DNA of 64,000 bases. Source: Parahaliea maris (GTDB lineage: Bacteria > Pseudomonadota > Gammaproteobacteria > Pseudomonadales > Halieaceae). The stretch covers positions 950,170-1,014,169 of the forward strand of contig NZ_VRZA01000001.1 of NCBI RefSeq assembly GCF_008064665.1. Reading direction: 5' to 3'. Position numbers and translations under genes: made by a program. Position 1 is the first letter of the stretch. Each line of letters opens with the position of its first letter. Below are positions 35,058-44,468 of the stretch, in pieces. Under the pieces are notes generated by a model. The model saw only the letters and a list, made by a program, of their open reading frames with translations. It did no database searches and was not told the DNA's origin.

Positions 35058-38000
35058 TGACGCTCGGCCTCCTCTTTCGCCGGCTCGTTCTCGACAAACC
35101 AGGGCTTGCCATTCTCATCCAGGTACATCCTGCGCATCTCGTCGTAGTTCAGCGGTCGCGCACCGACCCGTCCGAATACCGCCACCTGGCCCCCGGTTTC
35201 GTCCACTCCGCGATCACGCTCCAGCGGACGGCTCAGGGACAGGGCCGGAGAGGGCGTCGGGTAGCTGGCGATCAGGTGCGGCCGCGGTTCCGGGCTGAAG
35301 CCGTAGAACTTGGGCTGGATCTCCGGCGAGGTCAGCTGCAGGACCTTGAGGCCGCCGACACCATCGGCCACATAGGCAAACAGCGAGGCGTTGGTACTAG
35401 CCACCGTCACGTCCCGGGCATCCACCACGCCGGCCGTGAACTTGGTTAGCAGGCGCATCTTCTCGGGCTGGGTGATGTCGACGATCACCAGACCCTCGCT
35501 ACCGGCCGCCACGTAGGCGTAGGTCCGCGCCAGGTGCAGGCGGTGGGCCTGGGTCAGCGGGATCATGTTGCCCTGCATCAGCTGCGGTTGGGTCGGACTG
35601 GTAATGTCGATGACCTTCAGGCCATCGGCATCGGTCACAAACAGGTAGCGGAACTGCTGCGCCACCGAGTGCCCGTTGTTGAGCGGGACCACTGCCTCCA
35701 CTTTCGGTTGCAGCGGTGTATCGACATTCAGCACCACCAGGCCGCGATCGGCGATGATGTAGGCGTACTTGCCGCCAACGGTCATGTGCCGCGCACCGGT
35801 GAGCACACCGCCCTCGTTCCAGGTCAGGGCCCGCTCGAGGAAGTTATTGCGGGGTTCGCCGTCGTGGAGGGTATCGATGTCCACCAGGATCAGGCCTTCC
35901 TCAGCGTCGGTAATGAAGGCGTACCGGTAGATCGGGTGGAAGGGCTGCTCCAGGTTGATGTCGCGCATCAGCTCACCCTCGTTGCGCGAAGGTTGCACCG
36001 GCTGGGTGGTGGGCAGCACAACGCAGGTCGCATTGGCGCTCTCGACCTGGGTGTCGTGACCCAGGGGGCTGAAGGGTGCGGTAATGATCCGCTGGGAAAT
36101 GCCCTTGTTGGAGATGCTGGCAATGTCATAAACCTGCATGCCCTTGTCGCCCTCGGCCACGTACAGGTACTCGCCGCGCATCTGCACGCAGTTGACCGGA
36201 CCGGTGCTGTGGGGATGGGCCGTCTCGGATTTCAATACGCCACCGTTATCCAGGTGCTGCTGGTAGAAGTCCGGGTAGGCGTACTTGTGCAGGTAACTGC
36301 CGCGCACGGCCTGGGGCTCCTCCCATTCCGTCACCTCGACGCCGGTCACGTGTTCCTCGCTACCGACGTAGGCGAAGTGTCCCATCAGGTCGATAAAGTC
36401 CGCGCCGTACATCATCAGCGTGGCCATGATGGCGTTATTGTCATTGGCCTTGGACAGGTGGCAGTCCTCGCACTCCTTGGTCTCGGTCTTGCGTACGGTG
36501 TGCGGGAAGTGCGGGTTGAAGGCCTGCGAGCTGTAGCCACTGGCCGCGATCGGCGGTTGCTGGATGTAGATCCGCTCGCGGTTGGAGTTGGTGGACGACA
36601 GCACCAGGGCCGAGGTCGACCTCACCGGCGCATACTTGCCACCCTTGGCGGTCTCACGCTTGCCGATGTGGAAGGTCTGGTCCCGCGCCACCTGCGGGTT
36701 GTAGGTGGCGTAGTTCCGGCTCTCCCCGCCTTCGTAGTGATGGCGTTCAGTCTTGTTGTTGGCCTCGATGGGCAGGTGACAGCCGCCACAACTGGTGGTC
36801 CAGGAGGTGTGGCAGGTGTAGCACTCCATCTCGTCGTAGGAGTGGGCCAGTTCATCAGACGCCACCTCGGTGCCCCATTCCTGGGTCGCCGTGTTCTTGC
36901 TCATCAACTTGGCGCGAGCGGCTTTCTCGTTGTAGTGCTCGTTGCCAGGCGTAACCGCGTCCTTGACCAGGCTGACCTCCCACTCGAGTTCAGGGTCGAG
37001 CACCGAACGCTGGATGAGCTTGTTGCCAATCCATTCGAAGCGCTTCTGGCCGTCCGGGTTACGGATGGCGCCGAGGTCGGTACCCCCTTCCAGGGCCGCG
37101 GGGCCGGACGTGAACAGGTTGGGATAGGCCTGGGAGGTGCCGTGGCAGTCCTTGCAGTCGATCTCCACCGCCGCGGCCACCTCGCCGTAGATATGGCCGT
37201 TACCGTGGTTGTCCTGGGCGTAGTGACAGTCCACACAGTGCATGCCGACATCCATGTGGATGGAGGCCATGTGCACCGCCTTGTCGAATTTCTCGGGGTC
37301 GTTATCGGCGACGATATTGCCTTCGGCGTCGAGCAGGTTACCGGTCCGGTCGCGCTTGAAGATGGCGCGGAAGTTCCAGCCGTGGCCGTGGTAGTCGGCG
37401 AACTGGGTGTCCTTCAGCTTCGGATTCATCTCCGAAACGGCCTTGAGGAACTCGACATCGGCCCACTTGCCGCGGGGAGAGGCCCCCTCAGGGTTGCGTT
37501 CCAGCACTTCGTGCCGCTCTTCGTCCGTCGGGTAGACCTGCTCCTCGGGCCACATGAAGGGCGCGTCGGATTCGTAGTCCCACATGGTGTAACCCATGTA
37601 GGTATTGATGAACATGTTGGGCTGGTGCATGTGACAGACCATGCACTGGCTGGTGGGAATAGCCCGGGTGAATTCGTGTTTCAGCGGGTGCCCGCTCTCC
37701 CCCTTGGGAATGGTGGGGTCGGCAGTCTGGGTCTCGCCAGTGTGACCGGCGGCGGCGTACTGGCCCGAGTGCTTGGGGTCCCGGTCGTTGGCGTACACCA
37801 CGTGGCAGGAGGCACAACCGGAGGAGCGGTAGTCCCCGGGCTGGTCGTTGGTGCCCATGAACCAGGTGTGAGGGTCATTCAGACGGGTCTTGGTGATGTT
37901 GATCACCGGCACCGAGATCCGCGCCCCGGTACCCGGGCCCCGGTTGGACTGGCGGAAGTCCGGGCGACCGGGCTCCTCCAGGCGCTGCAGCTGGCCGAGG

Positions 38001-38830
38001 GCGTTGGGCAGGCCGGTTTCCGGGAACAGGTTGGAAATGTTACGCCCGCCGCGCTCGAACACGCGGAAGATGTCACCGGGCTTGATGGTCTCCCAGGCCG
38101 GCAGGGGGTACAGCTCCGGCAGGATGCTCATCATGGTCATCTGCTCGGTCGGCTTGACCGGACCGGGAATGGCCGCACCGACACCCTCGCGGGTATAGCC
38201 CTCACCGAGAATGTAACGTTTGAAGGGCAGGATACCGTTGTTGTAGGCGGCACCGCCCCACAGCATGGCGGAGGTCGCCATCAGGCTGCGCTTGGCGGCC
38301 TCGATGATCGGCAGGTGACAGGCACCACAGGCCTCTTCCGCAATGCGGTAGTCGGAGGGGTTCACAAAGCGAACAAATTCCGGGCTCTCCTTGTTGAGCA
38401 GGGTATAGGTGCGCTCCGGGTTGGCGCTGGAGGGGTAGTGCCAGGTTTCCGGGTACAGGGGCAGCACGTGTGCCGCCTCCATGGCCGTGCGATAGCTGGT
38501 ATCGGCCAGGGAATTGGTGCCGCCGGGCTTGCTGACGCCGGCGTCACCGCCGTGGCAGTCGGTACACCCCAGTTTCACCGCCGAATTGGCGTGCATGGTT
38601 TTCTGGTCTGTCGCGGTGTGACAGGTCACGCAGCCATCCGTCTTGGCCGCCACCTCGGCGGCAGTCTGGCTGGCCGGCGCCGAGGGCGCGGTGACATGGT
38701 TGCGTTCCACCGGGTGTTCCCCGCCGGCACTCAGGGTGTAGCTCACCGGTAGTGCCAGCAGCACGGCACCTAATGCCAGTGCCCAGCACTGGAACAGGGT
38801 GGGCCTTCTCGGGCTGTAATTGCGTTCCAT
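35054..38830 (-). CDS. Decaheme cytochrome c with C-terminal LVIVD-repeat propeller
   Basis: A 1258-residue exported protein with an N-terminal signal or anchor (CWALALGAVLLALPVSYTLSA). Ten CXXCH motifs lie in the N-terminal two thirds: CVTCH, CTDCH, CGACH, CASCH, CMVCH, CVDCH, CKDCH, CYTCH, CGGCH and CEDCH. The C-terminal part (about 880-1200) has repeated LVVLNVDTPLQPKV, LKVIDITSPTQPQL, LVIVDITQPEKM units, the LVIVD repeat that builds beta-propellers of surface or periplasmic proteins. It lies in the middle of the redox operon, 9 bases after the outer-membrane protein gene, and overlaps the pentaheme gene by 4 bases. Electron transfer plus protein or substrate binding is inferred. Confidence 0.85.
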   Translation of the reverse strand: MERNYSPRRPTLFQCWALALGAVLLALPVSYTLSAGGEHPVERNHVTAPSAPASQTAAEVAAKTDGCVTCHTATDQKTMHANSAVKLGCTDCHGGDAGVSKPGGTNSLADTSYRTAMEAAHVLPLYPETWHYPSSANPERTYTLLNKESPEFVRFVNPSDYRIAEEACGACHLPIIEAAKRSLMATSAMLWGGAAYNNGILPFKRYILGEGYTREGVGAAIPGPVKPTEQMTMMSILPELYPLPAWETIKPGDIFRVFERGGRNISNLFPETGLPNALGQLQRLEEPGRPDFRQSNRGPGTGARISVPVINITKTRLNDPHTWFMGTNDQPGDYRSSGCASCHVVYANDRDPKHSGQYAAAGHTGETQTADPTIPKGESGHPLKHEFTRAIPTSQCMVCHMHQPNMFINTYMGYTMWDYESDAPFMWPEEQVYPTDEERHEVLERNPEGASPRGKWADVEFLKAVSEMNPKLKDTQFADYHGHGWNFRAIFKRDRTGNLLDAEGNIVADNDPEKFDKAVHMASIHMDVGMHCVDCHYAQDNHGNGHIYGEVAAAVEIDCKDCHGTSQAYPNLFTSGPAALEGGTDLGAIRNPDGQKRFEWIGNKLIQRSVLDPELEWEVSLVKDAVTPGNEHYNEKAARAKLMSKNTATQEWGTEVASDELAHSYDEMECYTCHTSWTTSCGGCHLPIEANNKTERHHYEGGESRNYATYNPQVARDQTFHIGKRETAKGGKYAPVRSTSALVLSSTNSNRERIYIQQPPIAASGYSSQAFNPHFPHTVRKTETKECEDCHLSKANDNNAIMATLMMYGADFIDLMGHFAYVGSEEHVTGVEVTEWEEPQAVRGSYLHKYAYPDFYQQHLDNGGVLKSETAHPHSTGPVNCVQMRGEYLYVAEGDKGMQVYDIASISNKGISQRIITAPFSPLGHDTQVESANATCVVLPTTQPVQPSRNEGELMRDINLEQPFHPIYRYAFITDAEEGLILVDIDTLHDGEPRNNFLERALTWNEGGVLTGARHMTVGGKYAYIIADRGLVVLNVDTPLQPKVEAVVPLNNGHSVAQQFRYLFVTDADGLKVIDITSPTQPQLMQGNMIPLTQAHRLHLARTYAYVAAGSEGLVIVDITQPEKMRLLTKFTAGVVDARDVTVASTNASLFAYVADGVGGLKVLQLTSPEIQPKFYGFSPEPRPHLIASYPTPSPALSLSRPLERDRGVDETGGQVAVFGRVGARPLNYDEMRRMYLDENGKPWFVENEPAKEEAERQ

Positions 38831-38839
38831 GTCGGCCCC

Positions 38840-40744
38840 TCAGAAAGTCAGAATCACGTTCAGTAACAGGGAGTAAGGATCCTCATCCCCGTACAGATCT
38901 TTAAAGCCATCGCCCCCCAGCAACTGGGCGTAGGACAGTCGAGCCACCACGTTCTGGCTCATGAACGGCCGCCAGATCAGCGCGGCGGAGAGATCGAGAC
39001 CAATCTCCTCGTCCACGTTGGACTGTTGGCGTGCCACCTCCAGCACTTCGGTCTCGGCGAAGGCCAGGTAATTGGCATTGAACGACAGGCGCAACTCCGG
39101 CAGCAGGTCCAGGTCGACACCGCCACCCGCCAGCCACAGGCCCGGGTTGGTGAAGTTGGACAGGCCGTGCTCCTTGGAGGAGCGCAGGTCTGGCAGGACC
39201 GCGTTGCGCTGGGACAGGGCCACCCGGCCACCACCGATCAGCGGTACGCCCTGGCGAATCCAGTAGCTGGTGTCGGCGCCGGCAAACTGCGGGTTCTCAA
39301 AGATGGCGGCGTAGCCCTGGCTCTTGTCATCGAAGGGGTCGTCGTCGCCGCTGGCGAAGAGGAAGGAGCCGCGCAGGCGAATCCAGTCCAGGTCGAGGCC
39401 CGGCTCGGCGGCGAAGAAGAAGGCTTCGATATCCGAGTCTTCCCCGGTGAACACCCCGCCGTCTTCCTCGCCGAAAGCGGCGTAGGCAGACACGGTGAGG
39501 TTCAGGCGGCCGAAGTGTCCGTCGCCGTTGTAGCCGATATAGTAGACGTCGTAGTCACGCATCCGCTCCTGGCCGAGGGAGGCCGGGCGCTGGATAAAGT
39601 CGTTGGTGTCGTAGAAGAAATCATCTTCGCGGCTGCGGTTGTAGGCCACCGTGGCCTGGGAGAAGAAGCCCAGCTTGGGCATGTCCTGCCAGTACACATT
39701 GGCGATGAACACGTCGTTATCGCGCAGGTCCTCGCTGACGTCATTGAGGCCGGAGTTGGTGTCTTTCTCCAGCAGGCGGAACCAGGCCAGGTTGTACTGG
39801 AAGCGGTTGTTGTGCCGGATGCCGAACAGGCGCGCACCGAACTGCGAATCCTGGAACAGGAAGCCGCGGAAATCGCTGGAGAAGGGCTGGATGCCTACCC
39901 GCAGGCTGTCGAAGTCATAGCGGTCGCCTACGTTGCGCAGGTGCTTGTCAACAAAGGCCGCCTGGATACCCACGTGGTTGTCGTGGCGGTCGACCCCGTC
40001 GCCCGGATCGGCGTTGACCCCGGTGATCTCTTCCAGTTCGGTGTAGTTGTAGTTGAACACCGGGGTAAAACGGAACTCCCAATCCGGGGGCCGGAATACG
40101 GTGTCACCCTGGTAGTACACCAGTTCCACCGCCAGGTTCTCGTTGAACAGGGCCTGTTCGGTGCTCCCCAGTACATCCAGTTCGCCGGAGCGGTCGGTAG
40201 ACTGCACACCCACCGGCGTCGGTACCTCGCGGAATTCGACCACTGTGTCGGAAATGGCGGTCACGTTGAAGAACCAGTCGCCGTGGATGGGCTTGTCGCC
40301 CTTGATCACATTCTGGTTATACGGGTCCCACTTGTTGTTCGGGTAGCCCAGTGAGTCGACGATCCGCCAGCGGTCGGGGATCGGCACCAGGGCGACGTAA
40401 TCCTCCGCGGTGGGCCGGGGTATGTCGGAGTAGCGGCGCGGCACCACGTCGCGCTGGATGGCAACGGGCCGCTCCCGCAGCACCTCGCCGGTTTCTTCAT
40501 CGACCACGATTTCGCGGTACTCACAATCGCGGTTGGAGCCCCCGGCACGGCGCCGGGTACTGCGCCCGCGATCACGGGCGTCCTTGTCGTCGCAGACCAC
40601 CAGGGCCGCTTCTTCCTCGGTTTGCGCCTGGGCCGTAGTGGTGAGGACCAGGCTGGAACTGGCGGCGAGCACCACCGGCGGCAACCAGCGCCACAGGGTA
40701 GTGGCGGAGGATGAGCGGGTTCGGTTCACGCGATTGGCATCCAT
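38840..40744 (-). CDS. Outer-membrane beta-barrel protein of the cytochrome operon
   Basis: A 634-residue protein. The start at 40744 follows AGGGAAG, and a signal peptide ends at TTTAQAQ. The mature N-terminus has two cysteines (VVCDDKD ... DCEYREI) around an Arg-rich stretch. The rest is dominated by alternating strands (WEFRFTPVFNYNYTE, DYDVYYIGYNGDGHFG) and ends LLLNVILTF, a C-terminal Phe barrel signature. Length and neighbours recall porin partners of multiheme conduits (MtrB/PioB type), but I see no decisive family motif, so a substrate-specific porin is equally possible. It is 4 bases after the HbpS-like gene. Confidence 0.75.
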   Translation of the reverse strand: MDANRVNRTRSSSATTLWRWLPPVVLAASSSLVLTTTAQAQTEEEAALVVCDDKDARDRGRSTRRRAGGSNRDCEYREIVVDEETGEVLRERPVAIQRDVVPRRYSDIPRPTAEDYVALVPIPDRWRIVDSLGYPNNKWDPYNQNVIKGDKPIHGDWFFNVTAISDTVVEFREVPTPVGVQSTDRSGELDVLGSTEQALFNENLAVELVYYQGDTVFRPPDWEFRFTPVFNYNYTELEEITGVNADPGDGVDRHDNHVGIQAAFVDKHLRNVGDRYDFDSLRVGIQPFSSDFRGFLFQDSQFGARLFGIRHNNRFQYNLAWFRLLEKDTNSGLNDVSEDLRDNDVFIANVYWQDMPKLGFFSQATVAYNRSREDDFFYDTNDFIQRPASLGQERMRDYDVYYIGYNGDGHFGRLNLTVSAYAAFGEEDGGVFTGEDSDIEAFFFAAEPGLDLDWIRLRGSFLFASGDDDPFDDKSQGYAAIFENPQFAGADTSYWIRQGVPLIGGGRVALSQRNAVLPDLRSSKEHGLSNFTNPGLWLAGGGVDLDLLPELRLSFNANYLAFAETEVLEVARQQSNVDEEIGLDLSAALIWRPFMSQNVVARLSYAQLLGGDGFKDLYGDEDPYSLLLNVILTF

Positions 40745-40748
40745 GGCA

Positions 40749-42761
40749 TCACTTCCCTGAACACACTTGCTGTTCATCGCTGTCGATATAAGGCGTCTGC
40801 GGGCACTGGATGTAGCGCAGACGGTCACCGCGGGGCGTCAGGCGATCGGCCCGCATCTCTTTCGGTGCGTTATTGATGGCGCCGCCCAGGGCCTGCCCCG
40901 CCTCGTGCAAGCCGAGGAAGGAAATCATGTCGTCCTGGTCGATACCGTCGCCGGATACGCCAATGCCGCCCACCAGGGTGTCACCGCGGTAGATCGGCAC
41001 GCTGCCCGGGAAAATCTGGGTGCCGTTGGCGATGCGGGGCACGGCGGATTGGGCGCAGTTGGGCCCAACGTCAGTAGGCGCAGCCCCCACGGCAAACAAC
41101 ACGTGACCGAGAATATTGTTGAGCGACAGGTCGAGCTGCATCCCGGTGGAAAACACGCTCCACTCATTGTTGGCGAAGGACTTGCTCAGGGGGCCATTCG
41201 GGTTACCGCGGATACCGTCCGGGTAAAAGGGCCGCGACAGGTTGCCACCGGCACGGTCAGAGAAGGCGGTACCGTCAGTCAGCGCCTGCGGGCCGACGAA
41301 GGTCTGTACGGCATCCACATAGTCCGGGATAAAGACCTGGGCCTTGAGCTCGAGATTTTCATCCACGTAATTCGTCGGTGTCGTAATGCCGCGGAAGAAT
41401 TCCGCTGCGTCGGGCGAGGAGAAAATCGCCGCTGTCCGCGCCTTCTGCAGGGACACATCGGCGCCGAATACCGGCGCGTCGCGGGTGCGGAGCATGCCGA
41501 GTATCTGGCCCTGGCTATCCACGATGGACACGGTGACCCGGGCCTGGCTACCTACCGGTCGCCGGATCTGGGCACGGGCGCGGTTGGCCACGGTAATGGC
41601 GGATGTCAGTAACTGGCGCACTTCCGCAGCGGTCAGAGACGCGTCGCCGATCTGGGTGGCGTCGGTTCCCGCGCGTGGCGGATAACGGTTGTTGTTGTTC
41701 TGGTCGACGAAGACGAAGGCATCGAGGCCATCGAACCCGGCCGCGGGCCGGATGCCGGAACCCGGCCGGCCGAAGGCGGTACCGGCAATGACCTGGTTGC
41801 GGCTGTAACCGCGCACCGCCACCAGGCTGCCCGCGCCGGTGAGAGTGTCGTAGTCGGGGGCCTGCTCCGGGTCCTCCGGCAGGTCGCCAAAGCCGACGTC
41901 ACTGAAGCGGAAGGTCTTGCCCTCGACCGTGATGCGGTCGGCGCGGCGGTCCACCGGGCCGGCGTAGCCGAAGGTCGCGGCAAAGGCGATCTGCTCGTCG
42001 AGGTCGCGATCCACATCGAGAATGTTCTTGTCGATGCTGTACTGGCCGTCAGCGATCACGCCAACGCCGCCAACGTTGGTCCCGTTTTTGTACAGGGGGA
42101 AGCCACCGGGATCCGCCGACAGCCCCAGCGGTGAACGCTGCGGGCCAACCGTGGCGGTGATCGGCAGGTTGGCGGGAGGGTTGGTCACCTGTGGGCCAGT
42201 GGCGGCCAGGGTGAAATCGGAACAGGCCAACTGGCTGAACTGCACCCCGAACAGCGGGCCGGAGGGCTGGTTCTCCTCGCCCGGGTTGAAGTGTTCCTGC
42301 ACAATCTGGTTGGCGGTGCGGGAGGAGAAGGCATTGCCCTCACTGGACAGGTAGGCCCCGGTGATGGCCTTGGTGATGGCCGCCAGGGCGTCACCGTCCA
42401 GGCCCGCCGGCAGCACCACACCTTCCAGCCCGGTGCTGATGGTCGTCGGGAAGGTCGTACTGATGGTAATGGCCGGCGCCTCCGCCGCCATCCGGTGCAC
42501 GGCGAGGACATTACCCACCCTGTCCACCACCGCGATGGTGGCTTCGGCGCCCTGGGCCCGGGCCTGGGCGATGCCCTGGGCCAGCACCCGCTTGACGTCG
42601 CTCACCGTCAGCCAGTTTTCGTCCCCGGCACACTGGCCGGTACAGGGCGTGTTGTCCTCGTCGGTATCCACCGAGGCACCCGCGCCACTGCCGCTGCTGC
42701 TCCCACCACCACAGGCCGTCAGCACCAGTGCCGCACCAAGTATCAGAATCCGCCAACTCAT
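40749..42761 (-). CDS. HbpS/GlcG-like lipoprotein
   Basis: A 670-residue lipoprotein (lipobox LVLTAC, then a Gly/Ser-rich spacer). The start at 42761 follows GGGAGAG. HbpS/GlcG-type domains are duplicated. The first block has LTVSDVKRVLAQGIAQARAQ and IAVVDRVGNVLAVHRM; the second has LTAAEVRQLLTSAITVANRA and VSIVDSQGQILGMLRTRDAP. GGVGVIADG and VGGIGVSGDGIDQDD are the glycine motifs that end each domain. HbpS binds heme and senses redox stress in Streptomyces, so a heme-binding or chaperone role beside multiheme cytochromes fits. It lies 4 bases after the decaheme gene. Confidence 0.82.
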   Translation of the reverse strand: MSWRILILGAALVLTACGGGSSSGSGAGASVDTDEDNTPCTGQCAGDENWLTVSDVKRVLAQGIAQARAQGAEATIAVVDRVGNVLAVHRMAAEAPAITISTTFPTTISTGLEGVVLPAGLDGDALAAITKAITGAYLSSEGNAFSSRTANQIVQEHFNPGEENQPSGPLFGVQFSQLACSDFTLAATGPQVTNPPANLPITATVGPQRSPLGLSADPGGFPLYKNGTNVGGVGVIADGQYSIDKNILDVDRDLDEQIAFAATFGYAGPVDRRADRITVEGKTFRFSDVGFGDLPEDPEQAPDYDTLTGAGSLVAVRGYSRNQVIAGTAFGRPGSGIRPAAGFDGLDAFVFVDQNNNNRYPPRAGTDATQIGDASLTAAEVRQLLTSAITVANRARAQIRRPVGSQARVTVSIVDSQGQILGMLRTRDAPVFGADVSLQKARTAAIFSSPDAAEFFRGITTPTNYVDENLELKAQVFIPDYVDAVQTFVGPQALTDGTAFSDRAGGNLSRPFYPDGIRGNPNGPLSKSFANNEWSVFSTGMQLDLSLNNILGHVLFAVGAAPTDVGPNCAQSAVPRIANGTQIFPGSVPIYRGDTLVGGIGVSGDGIDQDDMISFLGLHEAGQALGGAINNAPKEMRADRLTPRGDRLRYIQCPQTPYIDSDEQQVCSGK

Positions 42762-42765
42762 GGAT

Positions 42766-44463
42766 CTACTCTCCCTGCTGTTCCAGCTTGGCATGTGGCG
42801 AGCTCCGCGCCTGTAGCGAGAGGCTGCCATCGCGCTGGTGGAAGGCGTGGCAGCCCACGCAACCCACCGCGGTCAGACCCTTGTCCTCAGCGTGACAGGA
42901 GAGGCAATTGTCCTCACCGGGAATCAGAATATCGCGAGCATCGTCTGAAGCACTGGCTGCGTGACAGGCCTCGCAGACTTCTGTCGTCTCATCCCAAGCT
43001 AAGCTCAGGTGACTGGTATGGTCAAACACGCCCTTCGGATACCAGTCAGCGGTTATCCGGATGGGCTGCACATACCAGCGGTCAAAAATATCCGCCGCGC
43101 CAGTGTCCATCACTTCGTGGCAGGTGATACAGCCAGTCTGCTCGAACTGGTACTCGGCCTCTTTGAGCGCTTCGGCGCGGCCGCAATCCAGGCCCGTGCC
43201 CTCACAGCTGGCGGCGGCATAGCGCTTGCCGGGCACCCGACGGGGTTTCTGGCCGGCGCGTTCGGCGCGCAGGTCCGGGTCGGTAAACTCGCGGATAAAG
43301 TGCGCTTCCATCGCCGTGATGGCCGCGCGCAGGTCGCCGTGGGGCAACTCCAGTTCAGGGTCGAAAACGTCAAAGCTCAGACCGTGGCAACTGCGGCAAT
43401 GCGCATCCATGGAGATTTCTTCGAAGTGCTCGCCATCGTCCTTGGGTACGTGGCAGGAGGCGCAGACCAGTGCCTCGCCGCTGGCCTCATCCTGTACTTT
43501 CTCGACGTCGAGGTGCACCGCATGGGTGAACTTCAGGTTGGAGCGCTCCTGCAGGTCCGGCTGATCGGCGCGCACCCGCTCCAGTTTCCAGCCGTGGGCG
43601 CCACCGGGGCCCTGGGGCGTCAGCAGGCCGAGGCGGAACTCCGGGTGGGCGGCGGTCGTAAAGGCGCTCACCGCCTCCATGCCCTCTGCTCCCGGCCAGT
43701 CGGCGGGCGTGGCGTGACAATCCACACACAGGCCGTTATCCAGGCGCACCAGCTGCTCGGGCTCGTTGTGTTCACGGTGACAGGTAGCGCAGCGCTCGCC
43801 GGCGAACGCCTCAGCCGGGTGCAGGGCGATGTCCACGTGTTCGGTCATCCCGCGGTGACACTCCAGGCAGGCGGCATCCTCCACCATCACGAAAGGTGTG
43901 GTATGACAGGCCTGGCAATCCTCCGACACCCCGCTGGTATCGTGGGCCGCCACCAGCGGGCCACTGGACCAGAGGCCGTCATCCGGCAGAGGAGAGCTGC
44001 GCAGGGCCTGGGCCACGTCGGGCTGGAAGACACCCGCAAGAGGCAGGATCAGGAAGATGGCGAGCACCACCAGCGCCAGCGCCCAGCTGAGACGCCGACT
44101 GCTGAACGCCAGTTCCATGGCACCGCCAAAACTGGCCTTCACCGGCCCGGTGCGACGCACCAGCAGACCGAGCTCGAAACCGGAGGGGGCCTCGAACAGG
44201 CTCAGCTCGTAACCGCCAACCGAAAGGGTTTCCCCGGGCGGCAGGGTCCCTTTGCGCTGGGTTTTATCACCCAGCTGGAACTCCATACCCTTGGCAACCA
44301 CCTGGACCCCACCTTTGGAAGGCTTGAGCTGGAGGCTACCCGCCAGACCCGGCAGGAGCACCATGGCGTCGCTGCTGCCGAGAGTCAGTTCATTGCCCTG
44401 GTACTCGTTTTCCAGGGCTTCGCCGCTGCCGCGGCCGGTTTGTCGTCTAACCAGGAAATACAC
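42766..44463 (-). CDS. Inner-membrane decaheme cytochrome c with FHA-like cytoplasmic head
   Basis: A 565-residue protein. Residues 1-105 lack a signal and look like a degenerate FHA fold: NELTLGSSDAMVLLP, GSLQLKPSKGGVQVV, LPPGETLSVGGYELSLFE. One membrane helix follows a basic stretch (SSRRLSWALALVVLAIFLIL, about 121-147). The periplasmic part has ten heme motifs: CQACH, CLECH, CATCH, CVDCH, CASCH, CRSCH, CITCH, CEACH, CLSCH and CVGCH. It lies 5 bases after the b-type cytochrome gene, so it is the likely acceptor of electrons from it. The FHA-like call is by pattern, since the phosphothreonine-binding Arg/Ser are not clear. Confidence 0.85.
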   Translation of the reverse strand: MYFLVRRQTGRGSGEALENEYQGNELTLGSSDAMVLLPGLAGSLQLKPSKGGVQVVAKGMEFQLGDKTQRKGTLPPGETLSVGGYELSLFEAPSGFELGLLVRRTGPVKASFGGAMELAFSSRRLSWALALVVLAIFLILPLAGVFQPDVAQALRSSPLPDDGLWSSGPLVAAHDTSGVSEDCQACHTTPFVMVEDAACLECHRGMTEHVDIALHPAEAFAGERCATCHREHNEPEQLVRLDNGLCVDCHATPADWPGAEGMEAVSAFTTAAHPEFRLGLLTPQGPGGAHGWKLERVRADQPDLQERSNLKFTHAVHLDVEKVQDEASGEALVCASCHVPKDDGEHFEEISMDAHCRSCHGLSFDVFDPELELPHGDLRAAITAMEAHFIREFTDPDLRAERAGQKPRRVPGKRYAAASCEGTGLDCGRAEALKEAEYQFEQTGCITCHEVMDTGAADIFDRWYVQPIRITADWYPKGVFDHTSHLSLAWDETTEVCEACHAASASDDARDILIPGEDNCLSCHAEDKGLTAVGCVGCHAFHQRDGSLSLQARSSPHAKLEQQGE

Positions 44464-44468
44464 GGCCG

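Noticed and set aside
35534..38752. Plus-strand open frame of about 1070 codons opposite the decaheme-LVIVD gene
   Set aside because: It is antisense to a gene with ten heme motifs; its product is Val/Gly/His-rich with no family motif, as expected from the mirrored codons of a GC-rich gene.
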